Assembly (NCBI RefSeq): GCF_006337165.1
Contig: NZ_CP040896.1
Location: 2,480,001 to 2,544,000, forward strand
Direction: 5' to 3'
DNA length: 64,000 bases
Source of the DNA: Hymenobacter jejuensis
GTDB lineage: Bacteria; Bacteroidota; Bacteroidia; Cytophagales; Hymenobacteraceae
Part shown: positions 40,518 through 49,720 of the stretch, piece by piece
Position numbering within the stretch: the stretch's first letter is position 1
Layout of the letters: each line of letters opens with the position of its first letter
The notes under the pieces: generated by a model
What the model saw: the letters and a program-made list of their open reading frames with translations, nothing else
What the model was told of the DNA's origin: nothing
The model's database searches: none
Translations under genes and position numbers: made by a program

Positions 40518-42593
40518 ATGGGTAAAGCGCCTGTTTCTGACCTTTCCATGCTCCTTCCTGCTGCCCACCGCGAAATTCTCCAGGCTCTTGCCGATACTTT
40601 TATTCCGGGCTTCGCTGGCAAGCCCGATCACCCCGAATATTGGGCGCGGCACGGCTCCGAAGGCGTGGATATAGACAAGGTGGCTGAGGTATTGTCGGCG
40701 CAACCCGTTGGCGCGCAGCAGGAGTTTCAGCAATTGCTGGGGCTGCTGGGTAGCCCGATGCTGGGCCTGACGTGGTTTGGTAGTCTGAAGCCCTTTGTGC
40801 GGCTCGATGCAGCGCAGCGACAGCAAATGCTGCAAAGCTGGGCCCAGAGCAACGTGCCGCAGCTCCGGAAGGGCTTTCATGCGTTGCGTAAACTCCTGAC
40901 TTTCTTGTACTACGGTAGCTCCTCGGAGCAGGCCGGCAATCCCGTGTGGGAAGCCATCGGCTATCCGGGGCCGTTGCCGCAAGAGGAAATCGTAGACACT
41001 GAAAAGCCCATTCGCACCCTGCACCCGACCTCTGACGTCACCTACGAATGCGATGTGCTCGTGATCGGGAGCGGCGCGGGCGGCGGCGTGGTAGCTGGTG
41101 AGCTGGCTGCGGCTGGCTACGATGTACTGGTGCTGGAAAAAGGCCCGTACTGCCACGGCTGCGACTTTACCCAGCGGGAAGTTGACATGATGGGCAAGCT
41201 CTACGATGCTAAGGGCGCGCTCACCACCCAAGATGGGAGCATCGCGCTGCTGGCCGGCAGCTGCCTCGGCGGGGGCACTACCGTCAACTGGGCCGGCGCT
41301 TTCCGCACCCCCGATTACATATTGCAGGAATGGGCCCGCGAGCACCAAGTGCCGCATTTTACATCCTTGGAGTTTAAGCGCAGTCTCGATGCCGTGTCGC
41401 GCGCTTTAAGCGTAAACATTGACTACGCGCGCCACAACGGTCAGAACCAAGCCTTGTGGGACGGCTCCAAAAAGCTAGGCCAAGAGGTAAAGCTCATCCC
41501 CCGCAACGAAAAAGGCCTCACCGACTCCGATACGCATTTTCAGGGCCTTGGCTACAGCACCCTCGGCGACCGCTTTGGCGTGAAGCAGGGCACCCTGAAC
41601 ACGTACCTGCTGCAAGCCTTCGAGCACGACGCCCGCATTCTCTCTGATACTTACGTGGAACGCGTAACCGTACAGGACGGCCGCGCTACCGGGGCCGAAG
41701 CCGTTCATACCACCCCCAACGGCCAGAAGGTGAGGGTGACCGTGCGGGCCCGACGTGTGGTGGCTGCCGGGGGCTCCATCCAGACGCCGGCTTTGCTTTT
41801 GCGCAGCGGTCTGAAACATCCGCACTTGGGCCGCCACCTGCACTTACACCCTACGGTGGCCGTATCGGCCTTGTACCCACACCGTATCGATGCCTGGCAC
41901 GGACCCAGCATGTCGGTCGTGAACGATTGCTTTTCGATGCTCGACGGCACCAACTTCGGCGCCAAGCTCGAAACGCCTCCTGCCCACGCCGGCCTGATGG
42001 CCATGGTACTGCCGTGGCTTTCGGGCGAGCAGCATAAGCAATTGATGCTCAATGCGTCGCACTTAGGGAGCTTTATTGTGCTCACCCGCGACCGCGATGG
42101 CGGCCGCGTGACCATCGATAAAAACGGCGCGCCGCTGGTTGATTACTCCCTCAGCGATTTCGACCGCAACCACCTGTTGCAAGGCGTGCGGGCGGCTGCC
42201 GAAATTCACGTAGCCGCCGGTGCTACCACCGTGTATCTGCCGCACGGCACCTTGCCTACCCTGTACGCCCAAGACGGCGTGCTGCAAAACCCAGAAGTGC
42301 TTGACCGACTGCCGCATCTGAGTTGGAAACCCAACCAGTTTGGCCTGTATAGTGCCCACCAGATGAGCACCTGCCGCATGGGCGGCGACGCGGCCACGCA
42401 CCCGGTCGCACCCAATGGCGAAACTTACGAGGTCAAGAACCTGTTCGTGGCCGACGCTTCTGTTTTTCCGGCGTGCAGCGGCGTCAATCCCATGCTCACC
42501 ATCATGGCGTTGGCGCATTACACAGCGCAAGGCATGAAGGTCGCCGGGGTTTCGTCAGCCGCGGCCGGCAGTTATTCGAGCAAGCTAGTGTAA
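40518..42593 (+). CDS. Long-chain alcohol oxidase-like GMC flavoprotein
   Basis: A 691-residue GMC oxidoreductase of the fatty alcohol oxidase type. An N-terminal ~160-residue helical domain (LLPAAHREILQALADTFIPG, LGLTWFGSLKPF) precedes the FAD-binding CDVLVIGSGAGGGVVAGELA. Next come the GMC signature LAGSCLGGGTTVNWAGAFR and VVAAGGSIQTPALLLRSG. The C-terminal block holds the catalytic His-Asn/His pair (SAHQMSTCRMGG and VFPACSGVNPMLTIMALAHY). It oxidises primary alcohols with O2 or a quinone; long-chain alcohol is inferred from family length and architecture. Adjacent to an aldehyde dehydrogenase. Confidence 0.88.
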   Translation: MGKAPVSDLSMLLPAAHREILQALADTFIPGFAGKPDHPEYWARHGSEGVDIDKVAEVLSAQPVGAQQEFQQLLGLLGSPMLGLTWFGSLKPFVRLDAAQRQQMLQSWAQSNVPQLRKGFHALRKLLTFLYYGSSSEQAGNPVWEAIGYPGPLPQEEIVDTEKPIRTLHPTSDVTYECDVLVIGSGAGGGVVAGELAAAGYDVLVLEKGPYCHGCDFTQREVDMMGKLYDAKGALTTQDGSIALLAGSCLGGGTTVNWAGAFRTPDYILQEWAREHQVPHFTSLEFKRSLDAVSRALSVNIDYARHNGQNQALWDGSKKLGQEVKLIPRNEKGLTDSDTHFQGLGYSTLGDRFGVKQGTLNTYLLQAFEHDARILSDTYVERVTVQDGRATGAEAVHTTPNGQKVRVTVRARRVVAAGGSIQTPALLLRSGLKHPHLGRHLHLHPTVAVSALYPHRIDAWHGPSMSVVNDCFSMLDGTNFGAKLETPPAHAGLMAMVLPWLSGEQHKQLMLNASHLGSFIVLTRDRDGGRVTIDKNGAPLVDYSLSDFDRNHLLQGVRAAAEIHVAAGATTVYLPHGTLPTLYAQDGVLQNPEVLDRLPHLSWKPNQFGLYSAHQMSTCRMGGDAATHPVAPNGETYEVKNLFVADASVFPACSGVNPMLTIMALAHYTAQGMKVAGVSSAAAGSYSSKLV

Positions 42594-42800
42594 GTATTTG
42601 TAAATACTTGATAATCAAATATATATGCATCAAATGCGGCTGGGCGTACATTGCTTAGCTGCTTTGAACTGTTAGGTGACGTAGTCAGCTTATATAAAAG
42701 CTTGTGGGCTAGGGAGTTGCTTCAAGATCCAGCAATAAATAACCACGCACAGGCATTTTCGCGTATGTAGGGCGCACTCCACCTCCTGCTAACGCTTCCT

Positions 42801-43226
42801 ATGCGCCCTACTCGTCCTCTTCTCGCTCTTTTCCTGCTTGTTCTGTTGACTTTCGGCTGTGCCCGCCACAAGAAAGGCAAAAACGCAACGGCTACTGCCG
42901 AGCCTGTTCGGACTGAGGCGGCGGCGCCCGCCGTGGCCCCAACGGCCGCCCGCGACCTCACCGACGTCATGACCGACGAGCTACAGCTCCGCCCCGATCA
43001 GCAGGTGAAAGTGCGGGCCATCCTGAGCAGTACCGTAACGCAGGTAAACGACGCGCAGAAGCAATTTGCCGGCAACCGCATCGGCCTCATGACCGAGCTC
43101 AAGCGCATCAATGCTTCTTCTGAAGGCCAGCTACGCCAGGTTCTGACGCCTACGCAATACAAAAACTACCAAGTAAAGAAGCGCGCTATGCAAGCCGAAA
43201 TGCAAGCCCGCAAATCCAATCAATAA
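42801..43226 (+). CDS. Small lipoprotein, Spy/CpxP-like periplasmic helix protein
   Basis: A 141-residue protein with lipoprotein signal MRPTRPLLALFLLVLLTFGC, lipidated Cys at 20. After an Ala/Thr-rich linker, residues 52-135 are helical with LRPDQQVKVRAILSSTVTQV and QLRQVLTPTQYKNYQVKK, reminiscent of the L..Q......L.P.Q...Y pattern in periplasmic Spy/CpxP-type proteins, which sense or chaperone misfolded proteins. The resemblance is moderate; function is inferred. Monocistronic and convergent with the SDR gene. Confidence 0.7.
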   Translation: MRPTRPLLALFLLVLLTFGCARHKKGKNATATAEPVRTEAAAPAVAPTAARDLTDVMTDELQLRPDQQVKVRAILSSTVTQVNDAQKQFAGNRIGLMTELKRINASSEGQLRQVLTPTQYKNYQVKKRAMQAEMQARKSNQ

Positions 43227-43250
43227 GCTGGTAGACAATCCATTATCGTA

Positions 43251-44039
43251 TTAGCGCACTTTGGCGCGGCCGACAAATTTGGCAAAAAGCCCTGGGGCAA
43301 AACGCTTCAGCAGGACGCCCCACGTTTCGCGCCCGCCGATATAGACTTCGTTGCGACCCTGCGCAATGGCGCGCACGGCGCGCCTGGCAAATACGGCGGG
43401 CGGCAGGCCTTTGGCCGTGGCCTCGTCCATGGTGCGCAGGGGCGTGCCATCGCCGGTAAGCGCATTCACCGAAATCCCGGTCCGGACAAAGCCTGGACAC
43501 AAGATGCTGACGCCCACGCCCGTAGCTTCCAGCTCGGTGCGGAGCGAATCGAAGAATCCGTGCAGCGCGTGCTTCGAGGCGGCGTAGGCACTGCGATAGG
43601 GCGTGCCGAATTTGCCCACCAAGCTGCTCACGACTACCACTCGGCCGCGGCCCTGGCTGATCATCGTCGGCACTACGGCTTTGGTTAGGGCTACCGTACC
43701 AAAATAATTGATTTCCATCAGCCGCCGGTCTACGTCGAGCGCGGTTTCGAGGGCCAGTGAGCGTTGGCTGATGCCGCCGTTGTTCACCAGAATATCGATG
43801 CGGCCGTAGCGCGCCAGCACTTCCGCAACCTTGCCCGGAAAGCTGGGCGCATCTCCCAAATCTAATGGTAATACCAGCGTCTCGGCCGGGGCGCAGGCAG
43901 CGCCGACGCGCGCCAATTCGGCCGTGTTACGGCCCGAAAGCACAAGGCGTGCGCCGTTGCGGGCAAATTCGCGGGCCAGCGCTTCGCCAATGCCCGACGA
44001 GGCTCCCGTTATCCAGACGACTTGCTTCGAAAAATTCAT
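43251..44039 (-). CDS. SDR-family short-chain dehydrogenase
   Basis: A 262-residue classical SDR. The cofactor motif TGASSGIG is at 11-18, NNGG near 90, the catalytic Ser in VVVSSLVGKFG and Y-x-x-x-K in SAYAASK. The C-terminal region resembles the DHRS7-like/YqjQ branch (RAVRAIAQGRNEVYIGG). The substrate is unknown. ATG at 44039 begins MNFSKQVVWITG; a TTG four codons earlier is possible. Confidence 0.9.
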   Translation of the reverse strand: MNFSKQVVWITGASSGIGEALAREFARNGARLVLSGRNTAELARVGAACAPAETLVLPLDLGDAPSFPGKVAEVLARYGRIDILVNNGGISQRSLALETALDVDRRLMEINYFGTVALTKAVVPTMISQGRGRVVVVSSLVGKFGTPYRSAYAASKHALHGFFDSLRTELEATGVGVSILCPGFVRTGISVNALTGDGTPLRTMDEATAKGLPPAVFARRAVRAIAQGRNEVYIGGRETWGVLLKRFAPGLFAKFVGRAKVR

Positions 44040-44330
44040 GCTTTGGGACAAAGGGTGAGAGCACTAGCGCAGAAGTTTAAGGTGCGTAAAGTGCTAGCTT
44101 CTAGTGCTTAAGAGTTAAATTAGATACTTGCAATAGTCTTTATCAGTTTTGAGGCAACCCTTGCTTCTCGGATGACATCTATTCCGATACTTCCCGGCGC
44201 TGGCGCCTAGCTTGGGCGAATGGTAACAAAAAAATATCCCGTTTTCTTTTGGAATAAGATAAAAGAAAGCGTAGTTTGTATTGCCTACTACTAGGTGACA
44301 CCCTAAAGCGCAGCCGAGGGCTTAGCGGTT

Positions 44331-45023
44331 ATGATAAAGCTGAGAAATATTCAGAAGAGTTACGAGGTGGGCACCAACCGCCTGCGGGTACTGAAAGGCA
44401 TTGACTTGCACGTACGCGAAGGCGAATTGGTGAGCATTATGGGCTCGTCGGGGTCGGGCAAAAGCACGCTGCTCAACATCTTGGGCATTCTCGACGACTT
44501 CGACCACGGCGAGTATTACCTGGCCGGCACGCGCATCGACCGCAGCCTCTCGCAGACGCGGGCGGCACAGTACCGCAATCAGTTTTTGGGTTTTGTGTTC
44601 CAGTCGTTCAACCTGCTGAACTTCAAGAACGCCATGGAAAACGTGGCCCTGCCGCTCTATTACCAGAAAATGAGTCGCAAGGAGCGCAACCGCATGGCCC
44701 TCGAATACCTCGACCGCGTGGGCCTGCGCGAGCGCGCCGATCACTTGCCTTCGGAGCTTTCGGGTGGGCAAAAGCAGCGCGTGGCCATTGCCCGCGCCCT
44801 GATCAGCCGGCCCAAGCTCATTCTGGCCGACGAACCTACAGGCGCCCTCGATACCCAAACGACCCAGGAGGTGATGGACATCTTCAAGCAGGTGAACCGC
44901 GAGGGCATGACCGTTGTGATCGTGACCCACGAAAACGACATCGCTGCCCAAACCGACCGCTGCATCCGCATCCGCGACGGCTTGATTGTAAACGAAGAGC
45001 ACGAATACGCTATTTATAAATAG
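44331..45023 (+). CDS. MacB/LolD-type ABC transporter ATP-binding protein
   Basis: A 230-residue ATPase: Walker A GSSGSGKST (near 38-46), Q-loop FVFQSFNLLN, signature LSGGQKQR, Walker B LILADEPTGALD, and H-loop VTHEND. The LFGF..F.LL and ADEPTGALD features are those of LolD/MacB/FtsE-like subunits (ABC3 exporters). It is the first gene of a five-gene rightward operon with a secreted protein, two FtsX-type permeases and a HlyD adaptor, so it should energise one tripartite export machine. Confidence 0.95.
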   Translation: MIKLRNIQKSYEVGTNRLRVLKGIDLHVREGELVSIMGSSGSGKSTLLNILGILDDFDHGEYYLAGTRIDRSLSQTRAAQYRNQFLGFVFQSFNLLNFKNAMENVALPLYYQKMSRKERNRMALEYLDRVGLRERADHLPSELSGGQKQRVAIARALISRPKLILADEPTGALDTQTTQEVMDIFKQVNREGMTVVIVTHENDIAAQTDRCIRIRDGLIVNEEHEYAIYK

Positions 45024-45144
45024 TTAATAATCAGATACTTGAGTTATTGATTTGGTGTGATGCTACGTCGTGAAAACAAGGCCGTTTGAGCTGGTTCGTG
45101 GTAGCATTTGAGCTTTCGTTTTCCACCTCTTTTTGCTGGTTACA

Positions 45145-45654
45145 ATGAAAAAGCTAGTTTTTATTCTTGCCCTAGTTGGCAGTGTGAGCACGGGCCGCGT
45201 GGTCTTGGCCCAAACCACCGGCACCGAGATGCAAGCGCTGCAAAAGCGCATGAATCAATTGATGCGCAACCCCGCCAAGCCCAAGCAGGACGTGCGTATT
45301 TCCTTGACTAACTGCCACTTAGAACAAATCATTAGCGACCGCGACGCCGACGTGAAATCTTCCACTCCCATCTCGGTGAGCTATAACAAGGGCAACGCCG
45401 GCTGGGCCGCCAAAGTGGCCGACGGCATGTTTGAGCTGAAGATGGGTTTTGACTGGGATGAGGTTACGGGCATCACCTACCAGCCCACCACCGACGACGG
45501 GCAGAAGCACTACGAACTCAAGATCAAGCGCCACAAGAAAGACAGCGACACCTCGCTGGAAATGCCACTTTACACTACCGACGAAAATGCCGTGCGCGAA
45601 GTGGTGCGCCGCCTAAATGCCGTGCGTCAAAATTGTACGGGTGCAAAAGGCTGA
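45145..45654 (+). CDS. Secreted protein of the export operon, unrecognised
   Basis: A 169-residue protein with signal peptide MKKLVFILALVGSVSTGRVV and mature start after LAQ. The rest is soluble, with one conserved-looking block ISLTNCHLEQIISDRDADVK and a C-terminal AVREVVRRLNAVRQNC; two Cys residues could form a disulfide. I do not recognise the family. It sits between the ATPase and the first permease in the same direction, spacing 121 and 42 bp, so it may be a periplasmic accessory of the transporter or merely embedded. ATG at 45145 gives a proper signal peptide. Confidence 0.65.
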   Translation: MKKLVFILALVGSVSTGRVVLAQTTGTEMQALQKRMNQLMRNPAKPKQDVRISLTNCHLEQIISDRDADVKSSTPISVSYNKGNAGWAAKVADGMFELKMGFDWDEVTGITYQPTTDDGQKHYELKIKRHKKDSDTSLEMPLYTTDENAVREVVRRLNAVRQNCTGAKG

Positions 45655-45696
45655 TATACTGTATGTTATCGAATACTCTGGTAAAGTCCCTATTTC

Positions 45697-46938
45697 ATGT
45701 TTGACCTCGATAAATGGCAGGAAATTCTGGGCACCATGCGGCGCAACAAGCTCCGCACCTTCCTGACCGCGTTTGGGGTGTTCTGGGGTATTTTCATGCT
45801 GGTGCTGCTGTTGGGCGCGGGCAAGGGGATGGAAAACGGCATCTTCAACGAGTTTGGGGCGGGCGCGCAGAACAGCTTGTTTATCAGCGGGGGCCGCACG
45901 GCTATGCCCTGGGCCGGCCTGAAACCCGGCCGCGACATTAAGCTTTCCAACACCGACATGGAGGCCATTCGCCAGCAGATTGAGGGTGTGGAATTGCTGG
46001 CTCCGCGCAACCGCCTAACGGGCGAGTACACCATTATGCGAGGCACCAAAAACGGCTCGTATCAGGTGTTCGGGGCCAACGGCGAGTTCTTCAAAATCAA
46101 CGGGGAAACTTTGCTCAAAGGCCGTTTTCTGAGCCCTCTGGACATAGGCGAGCAGCGCAAAGTGATGATCATGGGCGAGAAAGTACGCAAAGTGCTTTTC
46201 GGTGATGAAGAAGCCCTGGGCCAATATGTGCAGGTCAAAGGCGTGTTTTTCAAGGTGGTAGGCATTTTTACCACCACCCAAAATCAGGGCCGCAACGAGG
46301 AGCGGGCATACGTGCCGTTCAGCACTTTCCAAACCACGTTCAACCAATACAACCAGGTGCAGCTGCTGGGGCTGACCACGACCAACGGCACGCCGGTAAA
46401 AGAGATCGAGGGCCAAGTACGAATCCTGCTGGCCCGTCGGCACCAGTTCGATCCGGCCGATAAGCAGGCTCTCGAACTTAACAACAACGAGGAAGAAGTA
46501 GCTCGCTTTCAGGGGCTGTTTCGGGGCATCAAGCTGTTTGTATCCATCATTGGCGGGCTCACGCTGGTAGCGGGCGTGGTGGGCGTCAGCAACATCATGC
46601 TCATTATCGTGCAAGAGCGTACCCGCGAAATCGGGGTGCGCAAAGCGCTGGGTGCCACGCCCTGGAGCATCATCAGCATGATCGTGCAGGAGTCGATCGT
46701 GATCACCGGCTTGTCGGGTTACTTGGGGCTGCTGGCCGGCGTGGGACTGCTTGATAGCATTCGTTACGCCATCCAATCGACCGGGGCCAAGCTGCCTTAC
46801 TTCGACCGGCCCGGCGTGGACGTGACCGTGGCCGTGAGCGCCGTGCTGCTACTGGTAATCGCCGGTGCCATCGCCGGCCTGATACCCGCTACGAAAGCTG
46901 CGAACATCAAACCTATTGAAGCTTTACGAGCTGACTAA
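45697..46938 (+). CDS. MacB-like ABC transporter permease, paralogue 1
   Basis: A 413-residue permease: N-terminal helix after FDLDKWQEILGTMRRNKLRT, a ~220-residue periplasmic MacB core domain, then three helices of the FtsX domain. The FtsX signature is ERTREIGVRKALGATPWSII followed by VQESIVITG. It forms half of a mechanotransmission-type exporter with the upstream ATPase. The following gene is a paralogue of the same length and almost identical start (MFDLDKW), so a heterodimer is likely. Confidence 0.93.
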   Translation: MFDLDKWQEILGTMRRNKLRTFLTAFGVFWGIFMLVLLLGAGKGMENGIFNEFGAGAQNSLFISGGRTAMPWAGLKPGRDIKLSNTDMEAIRQQIEGVELLAPRNRLTGEYTIMRGTKNGSYQVFGANGEFFKINGETLLKGRFLSPLDIGEQRKVMIMGEKVRKVLFGDEEALGQYVQVKGVFFKVVGIFTTTQNQGRNEERAYVPFSTFQTTFNQYNQVQLLGLTTTNGTPVKEIEGQVRILLARRHQFDPADKQALELNNNEEEVARFQGLFRGIKLFVSIIGGLTLVAGVVGVSNIMLIIVQERTREIGVRKALGATPWSIISMIVQESIVITGLSGYLGLLAGVGLLDSIRYAIQSTGAKLPYFDRPGVDVTVAVSAVLLLVIAGAIAGLIPATKAANIKPIEALRAD

Positions 46939-47003
46939 GATGTCTGATAATGGGCTAGAACTAGTTTCTAACCCAAACCCCCAAGACCCTAAGACCCAAC
47001 AAC

Positions 47004-48245
47004 ATGTTTGACCTCGATAAATGGAGTGAAATCTGGGGGACGGTGCGGCGGCACAAGCTGCGCACGGGGCTCACGGCATTTGGCGTGTTCTGGGGTATTT
47101 TCATGCTGGCTGTGTTGTTGGGCGCGGGCAAAGGCTTCCGCAACGGCGTCGAAAAAGAGTTTAACGTCGCCAAAAACGCCATTTTCGTCTGGACGCAGCG
47201 CACCAGCGTTCCTTACATGGGCCTGAAAGCCGGGCGTTTTGTGCAGCTCACCAACGACGACGTAACCGCCCTCGAGCGGCAAGTACCGGAAGCAGCGCTG
47301 GTGCTGCCGCGCACCTCGCTGCACGGCACGTTTACGGTGCAGAATGGCCCGAAAAGCTCTTCGTTTTCGGTAAACGGCGAGTACCCTGGTTACCCCGCCG
47401 TGCGGGCCGTGGACATGCAGCAGGGCCGTTTCATCAACGAGCCCGACATCACGGGCCGCCGCAAGATTGCCATCATCGGCAACCGCGTGGTTGATATACT
47501 TTTTGGGACTACTAACCCAATGGGTAAGTATATCAATATCAAGGGGATATACTTTCAGGTGGTGGGCGTGTTCAAAGGCTCGGGCAAGGCGGAAGAAGCC
47601 CAGCAGGACGGCCAGACTATTTACATCCCGCTGACCACGTTGCAAGTGGCTTTTAACCAGACCAATAAGATTGACTACTTCTCTTTTATTCCTAAAACCG
47701 GCATTCCGGCCGCTGTTGTGGAAACGAAGGTGAAGGAAGTGCTGCGCCGCCAGCACAAAGTAGCACCCAACGACGACCGCGCTTTCGGCTCGGCCAACGT
47801 CGAGGAGGAATACGCCCGCGTGCAGGGCCTATTTATGGGCATCGCGGGCTTTAGCTGGCTGGTGAGCATCGGTACCATCTTGGCCGGCATCATCGGGGTG
47901 AGCAACATCATGCTGATCGTGGTGAAGGAGCGCACCAAGGAAATCGGGATTCGCAAGGCGCTGGGCGCTACGCCTTGGAGCATCATCAGCCTGATCGTGC
48001 AGGAAAGCATCGTGCTCACGGCCGTGGCCGGCCTGATCGGGCTGCTGTTTGGCACGGCCCTGATGGCGGGCATCGCGTCCATGATCGAGGGCAAGGACGT
48101 GGGCTTTTTCGCCAGTCCGCAAGTTGATTTGGGCGTGGCCGGCATGGCTGTGGCGCTCCTGGTAATTGCCGGCGCGCTAGCCGGACTAGTGCCCGCCACC
48201 ATCGCGGCCCGCGTGCAGCCAGTAGTGGCGCTGAAAGATGAATAA
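47004..48245 (+). CDS. MacB-like ABC transporter permease, paralogue 2
   Basis: A 413-residue paralogue of the preceding permease, with MFDLDKWSEIWGTVRRHKLR at the start and KERTKEIGIRKALGATPWSI in the FtsX domain. The periplasmic core has diverged more than the helices. Within the coding sequence 47491-47536 an 11-bp AT-rich inverted repeat (TTGATATACTT / AAGTATATCAA) is present and absent from the paralogue; the encoded VVDILFGTTNPMGKYINIKG remains normal for the family. Confidence 0.93.
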   Translation: MFDLDKWSEIWGTVRRHKLRTGLTAFGVFWGIFMLAVLLGAGKGFRNGVEKEFNVAKNAIFVWTQRTSVPYMGLKAGRFVQLTNDDVTALERQVPEAALVLPRTSLHGTFTVQNGPKSSSFSVNGEYPGYPAVRAVDMQQGRFINEPDITGRRKIAIIGNRVVDILFGTTNPMGKYINIKGIYFQVVGVFKGSGKAEEAQQDGQTIYIPLTTLQVAFNQTNKIDYFSFIPKTGIPAAVVETKVKEVLRRQHKVAPNDDRAFGSANVEEEYARVQGLFMGIAGFSWLVSIGTILAGIIGVSNIMLIVVKERTKEIGIRKALGATPWSIISLIVQESIVLTAVAGLIGLLFGTALMAGIASMIEGKDVGFFASPQVDLGVAGMAVALLVIAGALAGLVPATIAARVQPVVALKDE

Positions 48246-48295
48246 ACAACTGTAAATCAGCTAGTAAACGATAACCACCAGCCAGAAAATTTGCC

Positions 48296-49525
48296 ATGAA
48301 CAACGACATACTGCCCGACGAACAAGTGGCCGTCCCGCGTACCAGCTTGCAGGACAACCACCGGCACCCAGACGAGGAACAGTACATCGCACCGAAGAAA
48401 CCCGCAATCACGATCAAGCGGATTTTTCTGGGCTTGCTGGTGCTCATGCTGCTGGCGGGCTTCGGCTGGCTGGCCCGCTATTTCTACAGGCAGGCCCACG
48501 CCGACCCGATCACTTACAAAACCGAGCAGCCCATCGTGACGGATATCGTCAAGAAAACGGTGGCCACGGGCAGCATTGTGCCCCGCCGCGAAGTGCTGAT
48601 CAAGCCGCAGGTATCGGGTATTGTAGAGGAGCTGTACGTAGAAGCTGGTCAGCCAATTAAGGAAGGCGAGCTGATTGCCCGCATCCGGACGGTGGCGAAT
48701 GCTGCCAGCGTCAACAGCGCCCAAACGGGCATTCAGGCAGCTCGCATTGCCCTGGAAACCAGTAAGGTAGCTCTGGATCGGCAGAAAGCGCTCTTCGACC
48801 AGAAAGTAATCGCGGAGCAGGAGTACCTCAACTACCTGTCTGATTATCGGGCCAAAAAGCAAGCCCTGGACGCTGCCGAAAGCAACCTGCAAATCGCGCA
48901 GAAAGGCGCCTCCCGCAACACCGGCGGCTCGCTCAACCTGATTCGCTCTACCATCACCGGTTTGCTGCTGGATGTGCCCGTGAAAGTAGGTTCGTCGGTA
49001 GTAGAGCGTAACAATTTCAACGAGGGCACCACCGTAGCCAGCATCGCCGACATGAAAAGCCTCGTTTTCGAAGGCAAAGTCGACGAAAGCGAAGTGGGCA
49101 AAGTGCGCGAAGGCATGGACCTGAACTTGAGCGTGGGCGCGCTGGAAAACCAAACCTTCCCAGCCCAACTCGAATACATCGCTCCGAAAGGCGTGGTGGA
49201 AGAAGGCGCCACGAAGTTTTTGGTGCGCGCTAAAGTTGACTTGAAGCCCGGTCAGTTTCTGCGGGCTAACTACTCGGCTAACGGCGACATTGTGCTGGGC
49301 CGCCGCGAGAAGGTGCTGGCCATCCGCGAAAGCCTGTTGCAGTTCGGCAAAGTCAACAAAGACAGCGTGTTTGTAGAAGTAGAAACCGGCCCGCAGCAGT
49401 TTCGCAAGCAATTGGTAAAGACGGGGTTATCCGACGGCATCAACGTTGAGATCCTCTCCGGCGTCAAGAAGGGCGACAAGATCAAAGTGCTTGGCCCGCC
49501 CGCCGATGCGGAGAAGAAAAGCTAG
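48296..49525 (+). CDS. HlyD/MacA-like periplasmic adaptor
   Basis: A 409-residue membrane-fusion protein. It has a cytoplasmic tail, one transmembrane helix (IFLGLLVLMLLAGFGWLARY, near 42-61), a lipoyl half-motif VSGIVEELYVEAGQPIKEGE, a coiled-coil hairpin (~135-200) and a second lipoyl half STITGLLLDVPVKVGSSVV. The beta-barrel region and C-terminal LSDGINVEILSGVKKGDKIK are also typical. It should link the ABC permeases to an outer-membrane TolC-like channel, which is not encoded here. Last gene of the operon; R2 hairpin follows. Confidence 0.94.
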   Translation: MNNDILPDEQVAVPRTSLQDNHRHPDEEQYIAPKKPAITIKRIFLGLLVLMLLAGFGWLARYFYRQAHADPITYKTEQPIVTDIVKKTVATGSIVPRREVLIKPQVSGIVEELYVEAGQPIKEGELIARIRTVANAASVNSAQTGIQAARIALETSKVALDRQKALFDQKVIAEQEYLNYLSDYRAKKQALDAAESNLQIAQKGASRNTGGSLNLIRSTITGLLLDVPVKVGSSVVERNNFNEGTTVASIADMKSLVFEGKVDESEVGKVREGMDLNLSVGALENQTFPAQLEYIAPKGVVEEGATKFLVRAKVDLKPGQFLRANYSANGDIVLGRREKVLAIRESLLQFGKVNKDSVFVEVETGPQQFRKQLVKTGLSDGINVEILSGVKKGDKIKVLGPPADAEKKS

Positions 49526-49557
49526 CGCAGGAAGTGGAATAGAAATGCCATAAGGCG

Positions 49558-49637
49558 GTCATCCAGAGCGCCGCGAAGGATCTCTACACGAGCAATAATT
49601 ACGCACGGTAGAGATCCTTCGCGGCGCTCTGGATGAC
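49558..49637. repeat. Inverted-repeat element family 2, copy R2
   Basis: GTCATCCAGAGCGCCGCGAA with ggatctct is mirrored exactly at 49610-49637. The variable stem part is GCCGC here and ACAGC in R1, each matched by its own complement. Located between the export operon and the thioesterase gene. Confidence 0.9.
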
Positions 49638-49720
49638 AGTCTGATCGGAGGCTTACTGCTGGAAAAATCAAACATCCCACGCGCTTTGCAGTTCTTGCGG
49701 GCACACTCACCTCCTGCACC

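Noticed and set aside
40440-40525. Short frame ending LHDDYLEENADILKRLYDG just before the alcohol oxidase
   Set aside because: Only a non-ATG start, partly inside the degraded repeat; too little evidence for a small subunit gene.
48257-49411. 384-codon minus-strand frame opposite the HlyD adaptor
   Set aside because: Antisense shadow of a well-defined membrane-fusion protein gene in an operon.
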